Shown: piece after piece, positions 57,675-64,000 of the stretch | Numbering within the stretch: position 1 is the first letter of the stretch | Layout of the letters: each line of letters begins with the position of its first letter | Assembly: GCA_946122785.1 (NCBI GenBank) | Contig: CAMGYJ010000004.1 | Coordinates: forward strand, 11,182,150 to 11,246,149 | From: Linum tenue | Lineage: Eukaryota; Streptophyta; Magnoliopsida; Malpighiales; Linaceae | Direction: 5' to 3' | DNA length: 64,000 nucleotides | Made by a program: the position numbers and the translations under genes | The notes under the pieces: generated by a model | Told to the model about the DNA's origin: nothing | Seen by the model: the letters and a program-made list of their open reading frames with translations, nothing else | Database searches by the model: none

Positions 57675-57890
57675 AGAAGGACAATTTCATTAATATTAAA
57701 TATAAAATTAAACTAAATTACATACCTAAAATTGAAAAATACACTGAAAACAAAACAAAAAACCCCAAAATAATAAAAAAACTAAATCATGATAAAAATA
57801 TTAAACACTTACCTGATAAAGCCAAAGGAACGTTAATACTATAAAAAACACCAATGTTATGAAGCAACAATTGAAAAAGAAGAAGGACAA
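57675..57890 (-). repeat. exon-like repeat unit, copy 3
   Basis: Third copy of the unit at 51225 and 52225. The minus strand reads GCTTTATCAG|GTAAGTG, a good splice donor, so the repeat may derive from an exon-intron boundary of an unidentified gene. Confidence 0.6.
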
Positions 57891-58070
57891 TTTAATCTCA
57901 CACCATCTCTAAACATCCTAGAATGAATTATCTAAATTTAATTACACCTCAGATGCATAGCAAAACATAAAAAGAAAGAAAAAAAACTAGGATACAAATA
58001 AAAATAAAAAGCTACGCCATTTGATTCATTAGCAAATCAATATACATAACTAGTTTTGTGTATGCCCGTT

Positions 58071-59765
58071 TAGGGGTGGGCAACGGGAAACGGGTATTTG
58101 GGTATACCCGTACCCGTCTCGTTTTTTAAGGATTACGGGTACCCATATTACCTGTAATATTATAAACACATGGGACTTGAGATTGTACATTCCTAATATG
58201 GGTACCCGCGGGTTACCCGCAAATACCTGTTTGGGTAATGTGGGTACCCGTTATACCCATTCAATACAAAGCAGAAATAGCCCATAGCCTAGCGCCCCAG
58301 CCCAATTCACTAATCCGCCTTGGCCATTTCGGCCCTTACCCAGTTAGTTACCCACTTACCCTTACCCTTTCAATTCCCTTTCACTTTCAGACACTCAGCG
58401 ACCAGCGCCTCAGCGACAGGCCGACAGCGAGACCTAGCTGGCTAGCTCCACCTCCGCGCCTCCGCTTCCTCCTTCATTCACCGCCGAGGGCCGCGACTTC
58501 CTTCTTCTTACTCTGCTACGCCGCCTCCAATCCATTCAATAGCACTATAGCAGACCAGGAGCACCTCGAGTCCGCGAACGTCCAGCAGCACTCACCCGGC
58601 GGCAGCTCTGCTCAACTGCTAAAGGACTCAATTACTAGTTAGGTTTGTGATTGCACAAGTCAGTAGAAGGTAAAGGCTAACTTCTCCTTCTATTTTTGTT
58701 TGTGATTGCAACTGATTTTGATAAGGAATGTTATATTGTTGTTGCTGCTTTCATGATGATTTCCTGTGTTGTTGCTTCAATGATGATTTCCTGTCTTCAT
58801 CACGCGTCAATGAGCTATCTTGAGTATCAGATTAAAATTGGGATGCCAGCCTGATTAACACGTATTATTAGGGTCTGCAGGGGCCATTGTAGTAATTCAG
58901 GAAGGAAATGAACAAACTAGGATTTAGGTTTGTTGTTCCTGTATTGGCATATTCTCTTTGGATAACTTTCTAATGGTTATCATCATCACATAAAGAAGGG
59001 AAGGGTGAAAACGTCTCTGGTGCCTTTAATTTAATTTGCAAAGCATGCTTGTACGCTTCAAAAGCATGTATCAATATTTATCCTTTGAATAAAGTTTCAG
59101 CTCTTCTAACCAGCATGAAAGCTTACTTGTAGCAGTTTGGTACTAATGATTTGAGGGTAAGTGAATGAAAAATAATGTATTGGCAGTTTCTTCTTTTTCA
59201 ACTCATTTAATGGTTGGCAACTCTGGAATGAATTGATTGTTTCAACAGCCTGCAGCAGCCAGTAGAAGGCAGAACTGCAGCAGCGGGCAGCCTACACCAG
59301 AAGGGAGAACCGCAGCAGAAGGCGACCAGTTCCAGCACTCCAGTAGCTTGTAGAAGGAATAGTAGCAGCAGCTTGCAAAAGCAGAAACTTCTTATTTGAT
59401 ATTTTGGTTGTGTTGAATGAAACTTCTTACTTGATAATTTGGTGCTTAGAATGATTTATTTCTATGCGTTGTGACTGTTCATGAATGTGTAATTTGCAAA
59501 CCAAGTATTTGTGATTGGGATGGATTTTGTGTCTTGTGATTGTTAAGCAAGTACAATTTAAGTTTAAACTTTTGTTAAAATTCTAGTGGTTTAAACTTTG
59601 GGTATTTATGGGTAGTATGGATACCCGTTATCCGTCCCGCATGGGTAATGGGTACCCGTTTCCCATATGGGTTTGGGATATGGGAAGGACTTTGGTCTCC
59701 AAACGGGACTGGGTACCCGTTTCAAACGGGACGGGTATCCCGTCTCGTCTCGTTGCCCACCCTTA
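58071..59765. mobile_element. 1.7-kb non-autonomous hAT element
   Basis: Ends TAGGGGTGGGCAACG and, complemented, TAAGGGTGGGCAACG. It is flanked by TGCCCGTT (58063-58070) and TGCCCCGTT (59766-59774), a hAT-size duplication with one inserted base. Both ends carry many GGGTACCCG and ACGGGTA words. A frame at 58238-58642 overlaps the left subterminal repeats and is Pro/Ser-rich. It does not resemble a transposase. Confidence 0.82.
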
Positions 59766-59774
59766 TGCCCCGTT

Positions 59775-60383
59775 GGGCGTTAAGTGTTATATGTTTTTTT
59801 TTCTTCTTCTATTACTTGTCATTTTTAATGATGTTGGATTCATACTTTTTCATACTTATTACGGTTATCTAATATCGTGTTTCGTTTGATATGAGAGTCG
59901 TTATATTTCCTTTGCTCAGGATATTTTTTTAGCACGAGAACAACACTAACATGTACTTGAGGTAGATTTAGAGTGAAATAAATACATGTTTTGTAACAAA
60001 GCGGCTAAAAATAAACATGATTTTGATAAACGAAAGTGAAAGATAATTGCATATTATGAGCATTTTATGAAAGTGTAGTTGCAGTCATACACAACCAAAC
60101 TGTTCAATTATGCTTCTACATTACTTTCAACATACTATGAATGCTATGAAAATAAATATGAGTTATATAGATACTTTGTCTCCATTTCACATTATCATCC
60201 AATATTAACTCAATAACCAACGACCGAAAAAAGTAACTAACAGCAAATCTAACATTCCTTCTTTTATCTATACTAACTTTCATTATTAAAGCGATAGAGG
60301 CTCAACCTTTCTGGTCGCATCATGCAACTTGATTCTCTCATAGGCATTGAGAAAAATATCATACCCAAGTTAATTAGCTGGTG
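59775..60383. other. AT-rich spacer, nothing recognised
   Basis: No open frame, repeat or motif that I can support. Confidence 0.5.
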
Positions 60384-60392
60384 GTCAACATA

Positions 60393-61820
60393 TGGGTAAA
60401 TAGCATAAACGGTCACACAACTATTCACTTTGTACAAAACGGTCACTAAACTTCAATTTTGCACGTTTCAATGAAAAATGTTTGGACGAATACCAAATCG
60501 GTCATTCAATCCAATTTCATCCAAAAATCCTTCAAATAAGTACAGTCAGCACGCCACATCAACAAATAGATGAATAAACAAATAACAAAACCAATCAGCA
60601 AACCCTAACCGAACCAACTCAACCCAACCCAACCCGGACACTGTACCTGATGCATCTCGAGTTGGGGACAATACATATTGTCGTTTCCTTGGCTTCGTGG
60701 AGGAGGAGCGATTCAGCTCCCCTCTGCTCTTCGCCGCCGCCTACCCCCAATTGCAGCCTTCCAACTCCTCCATCGCAGCTCCTGAAAACACCTGCTACTA
60801 TTAGAGGTTAAAAGGCTTAACTATCCCTTTCCCAACAACTCGAGTTATTGGGACCAAGTGGTTAGTTCGCTAACATGGTATCAGAGCCTAGAACCGAAAG
60901 GTCATGGTTTCGAATCCTCATAACGACCCCCAATTTTCAGCCATTTGTTTAGCACAAGGGATGGTATATCCAACCTGTGCAAACTAAAGCCTCGTGGTTT
61001 GGCAGCACAAGGGTTCATTCTCGAAAACCATCATCCCCTCACCCTTTGTCTGGCTTCTCTTCTCGTCTGACGGAAACCCCAAGTTTCGGCGACGGCGCTG
61101 CATGCTCGTCCCGGTGGATTAGGTTCATTCTCTGCTCCGACTGAGCAAACATGGACGAGTTGAGGTTTCGTGTGGCTGGAGGAGATGGCGAATCGAATCC
61201 CCTGCCAACGAGATCTGGGAGGTCGTACTACACCCACAATTGCTAAATCTTCCTCCTATCGCGTGAGCTTTCTATTAACGGCAAGGTGGTCGGCGACGAC
61301 GCATTTGAATCGCTGACAGTAGGCACCGCTTCCTTTAGGTCACTCCAACTCTCGATTTCTATCTCCTCTATTTGGTTGCTGAGAAAATTGTGTAAAATTT
61401 TACGAAGATTCGAATTCATCACCTATTTGGCATTTTGGCTTTCCTGCTCGACACCATGATGGATTCTTCCTAGCACACTTTCTTCTCATAAATCCAAACA
61501 TTCGCAGGTTGGCAATAAATCAATGGCACAGAGGAGTTTCACCCATATCACAACGCAAGGCCACTTTATGACAGGGTATCGTGCTCGGGTTGGGTGGGTT
61601 TGAGTGTGTTCCACTGGGTTTAGTTGGTTGATTTTTTTTGGATTGTTTACTAATATTTTAGTTGATGTGGCATACTGACTGTGCTTAGTGGATGGATTTT
61701 TAGACGGAAATATCTTTTTGTTATTCGTCTAAACGTTTTTCACTAAAATGTGTAAAATTAAATTTTAGTGACCGTTTTGCACTAAGTGATAATTTGTGTG
61801 ACTATTTAGGATAATTACCC
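60393..61820. mobile_element. non-autonomous Mutator-like element (MULE)
   Basis: 1428 bp, flanked by a perfect 9-bp duplication GTCAACATA (60384-60392 and 61821-61829), the size typical of Mutator-like elements. The first 100 or so bases pair imperfectly with the last 100 (CGGTCAC, GCAAAACGGTCACTAAA and ACGTTTAGACGAATA in inverted orientation). The GC-rich interior (60640-61330) has short gene-like frames, for example one starting MDELRFRVAGGDGESN at 61151, but nothing identifiable, so it may carry captured host sequence. Confidence 0.9.
60835..60965 (+). repeat. tRNA-derived SINE-like sequence inside the MULE
   Basis: AACATGGTATCAGAGCC resembles an A-box region and GGTTTCGAATCCTC a B-box (RNA polymerase III promoter). 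They lie about 30 bp apart and are preceded by GTTATTGGGACCAAGTGGTT. This combination is common in plant SINEs. No clear poly-T tail or target duplication is visible. Confidence 0.4.
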
Positions 61821-61829
61821 GTCAACATA

Positions 61830-62590
61830 GAGTAATTAATGAATTTTGATTGGAAAATTACTATATTTAGAACAGGCTAAGAGAAGAGATAATCCAAACA
61901 CAACTCAATTTGCTATGTCTAATGTGTTTGGAATGATAGGAACTTGAGGGAAGTCAAAGTTTACACGTGTATGAAAATGCCTGAACCTGTGTTGTTGAAA
62001 CTAGATTTGGGCCCGCCCGTTGGCCGGATGAATTTCAATAATAGTGTAAATGACTATAGTAATTATTCAAAGTGAGACTCTATTACTCCATATCATACGA
62101 ATTCCAAATCATTTAGTTACTGAAAATACAATATTCATATAATTTTTAACATCCTAACCCGATTTGACATGCTAACCCGATTTATTGACTAAATTCCTTA
62201 TTGAAAGTAAAAAAGTAAAAGTCATGAAAGAAATTCGGTTCCTAAAAATTTAGTGAGACCAAAATATTTGCTCCTCGCTATAAAAAATTTGTGCAAATTT
62301 AATTTTGAATTTCTTGTGATCGCTCAGCCTCCTTCCTCTAAAGCACCAACATCTCCACCAGTTACAATGCATTTGTCTTCCTTAACGAAATCTTTATCTT
62401 CACAATATGTTCTTCCTTCTCATTTTTTATTTATTTCTCATTGAAAGCCAATCGTAAATGTTTGGAGACACTAAATATTACATGCAGTATAATTTACGTC
62501 ATTTATGAGATTTGTTCTTTCTCCCAACAATGATAAACTACTCAGGGATCAACACAAATTTGATAATGTATAGATGAAAATTTAATGAAT
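61830..62590. other. AT-rich sequence, no gene seen
   Basis: No supported feature. A 63-codon frame at 62253-62444 has no recognisable motif. Confidence 0.45.
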
Positions 62591-62592
62591 AA

Positions 62593-62790
62593 TAGGGATG
62601 GCAATTACCCACTCATGGGTAGTTTTACCCAAACCCAAGTAGACCTATTGATATGTAGGTTATGAGTGATGTACATATGGGTTTGGGGGATTGTAGATGG
62701 GTTTGGGTAGGACATGAATATTCCTTTCATAATTTATATGGGCATGGGTTGGGTTTGGATACCCATTTACTTGAGGGTGTTTTAACTACT
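62593..62790. mobile_element. possible hAT MITE fragment
   Basis: Begins TAGGGATGGCAATTACCCAC and has GGGTTTGGG / ACCCAAACCC words like the subterminal repeats of the hAT element at 58071. I could not find the opposite terminus, so it is either truncated or coincidental. Confidence 0.35.
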
Positions 62791-64000
62791 CATACAAAAA
62801 TTGGACCTATTTGTGAAACTTCAAAAGTTTAGGTATCAAAATGTAAGACATAAAATTTTTAGGTACTAACATTTTCTTCAATATTTTGAGGACTTATATG
62901 CAAAAAAAAAATTAGGTACTAAATCTAAAGATCTATTAAATTCCTGTGTCAAACTGTAATTTACAAATGGGTATAAATCTAAATCCATGGATTAAAAATC
63001 CAACCCAACCCAATCCAAATAAAGGAGTATGACTACAATCCAAGGATTGAAATACCGTACTGGCGGTTAGATCAGAAAAAACGGTAGGCGGTATGAAGTG
63101 GTTGAACCACGGTTTTAGCATAAAATAGCCTACCGTTGACTTTTCTGGTACAACCTCCGGTAAGGTATTTCTGTCCTTGCTACAAACCCATCAATCTCTA
63201 CCAATTTACCATCTATTTGAATTTCATACACAAACCAACTGGGTTAGATAGTAAAATACTCATGGATATAGACAAGATTGGCATCTCTAATGAATAACCT
63301 TTAGAGGTTGACTATTATCCAATAGATATGTTCCTGTATTTTCTTATATCTTTGCAGATTTGATTTCCCAATTTGTAAATCATGAATCAAGAAGAGAGTA
63401 TCATGATTGTTTTAAGTTGATTTGGAAAGATTGGGATCTTAGTCAAAGTTCAGTCATCAATGTGGGACACACTTTCATGACAATCTACAAAATATTGATG
63501 GCGGGGATATGATTAGGAATCGATGCATAGATCGAGTACCATTATAGAAGATATGATAGTTCATGAATGATGCTATACATGATGCTATATGATAATAGAG
63601 TAACATTTTTTTAGTTAAAATTTTATAATTTGAATTAGAAAAAATAAATTATGATTTATCAAAAACTAATAAAGGAGTGGTTATGCAGCTTGAACTATAC
63701 ACTTAATATGTTAATAAACTAACAATAAGCTAAATAGCCTAAAATGGATACAGTAAAACGCCGCTACTAATAACAGTTTAGAATATATAGGACTTTTATA
63801 ATGTTTCATACCATTAGTTGTTTCAATTGATGTTATGGTACAAATTTAGTTTGTCCTAAATCTTTTCATACACATTCATTTACGATACACTTTGAAAGTG
63901 TACATTTAACGTTATGGTACTATTTGCACATATATATATATATGTACAAATTACTTAATGATACAAACTGAACTTATACTTTTACCATTATGACGCGAAT
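62791..64000. other. AT-rich sequence with a TA microsatellite
   Basis: A short (TA)n run lies near 63932-63943. No gene is seen. Confidence 0.5.

Noticed and set aside
60835..60900. Copia primer binding site at TGGTATCAGAGCC
   Set aside because: No LTR end precedes it and a B-box-like sequence follows, so a tRNA-derived SINE is the better reading.

Overview
The window is nuclear DNA of a flowering plant, most likely a eudicot. It holds intron-containing genes, a two-exon family-1 UDP-glycosyltransferase of the UGT87A type, Ty3/gypsy elements primed by plant tRNA-Asp, Ty1/copia elements, and hAT- and Mutator-like non-autonomous DNA transposons. The species cannot be told from sequence alone. 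Only one host gene looks intact: the UGT at 46296-47812 on the minus strand. Almost everything else is nested mobile DNA.

Layout. 1-5902: AT-rich DNA with a possible Pack-MULE end, a formin-like gene fragment, a 99-bp tandem array, degenerate repeats, and exon-like scraps of an unidentified minus-strand locus. 5903-19800: element A, a full-length Athila/Tat-type gypsy element (minus strand, TSD GACGC). It has gag, protease, RNase H, integrase and a 3' ORF. Its reverse transcriptase is largely deleted, a segment is tandemly triplicated, and a solo LTR of a third family sits in gag. 19801-23071: the host locus resumes. 23072-37830: element B, a sister family on the minus strand. It lacks RT/RNase H/integrase and is itself interrupted by A' (29153-33742, plus strand, TSD CCAGC), a deleted member of family A. 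37831-44382: a chromovirus-like gypsy fragment that received a copia insertion and was then broken by an inversion. The two copia halves now point in opposite directions, and the original TSD is still readable. 44400-49900: the UGT87A cluster, one gene and two pseudogenes, with a hAT MITE. 50200-58070: small duplicated exon-like units and a decayed copia (52459-57674) that carries a 1-kb hAT element in one LTR. 58071-64000: a 1.7-kb hAT element, a 1.4-kb Mutator-like element, and otherwise unremarkable AT-rich DNA.

The strongest lead concerns the three related gypsy LTR families (A, B and C). Each carries clustered palindromes with the same core, CGGCCG, but with family-specific arms: AATACC (A), CACA (B), AATTA (C). 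In A and B the same family-specific palindromes reappear between the end of pol and the 3' ORF, followed in the sense direction by a TATA-like sequence. They look like a second, U3-like promoter for the 3' ORF. The 3' ORF is also bracketed by copies of the polypurine-tract motif TTAAGTGTGGGGG, and a conserved hairpin lies just after the pol stop in all three elements.
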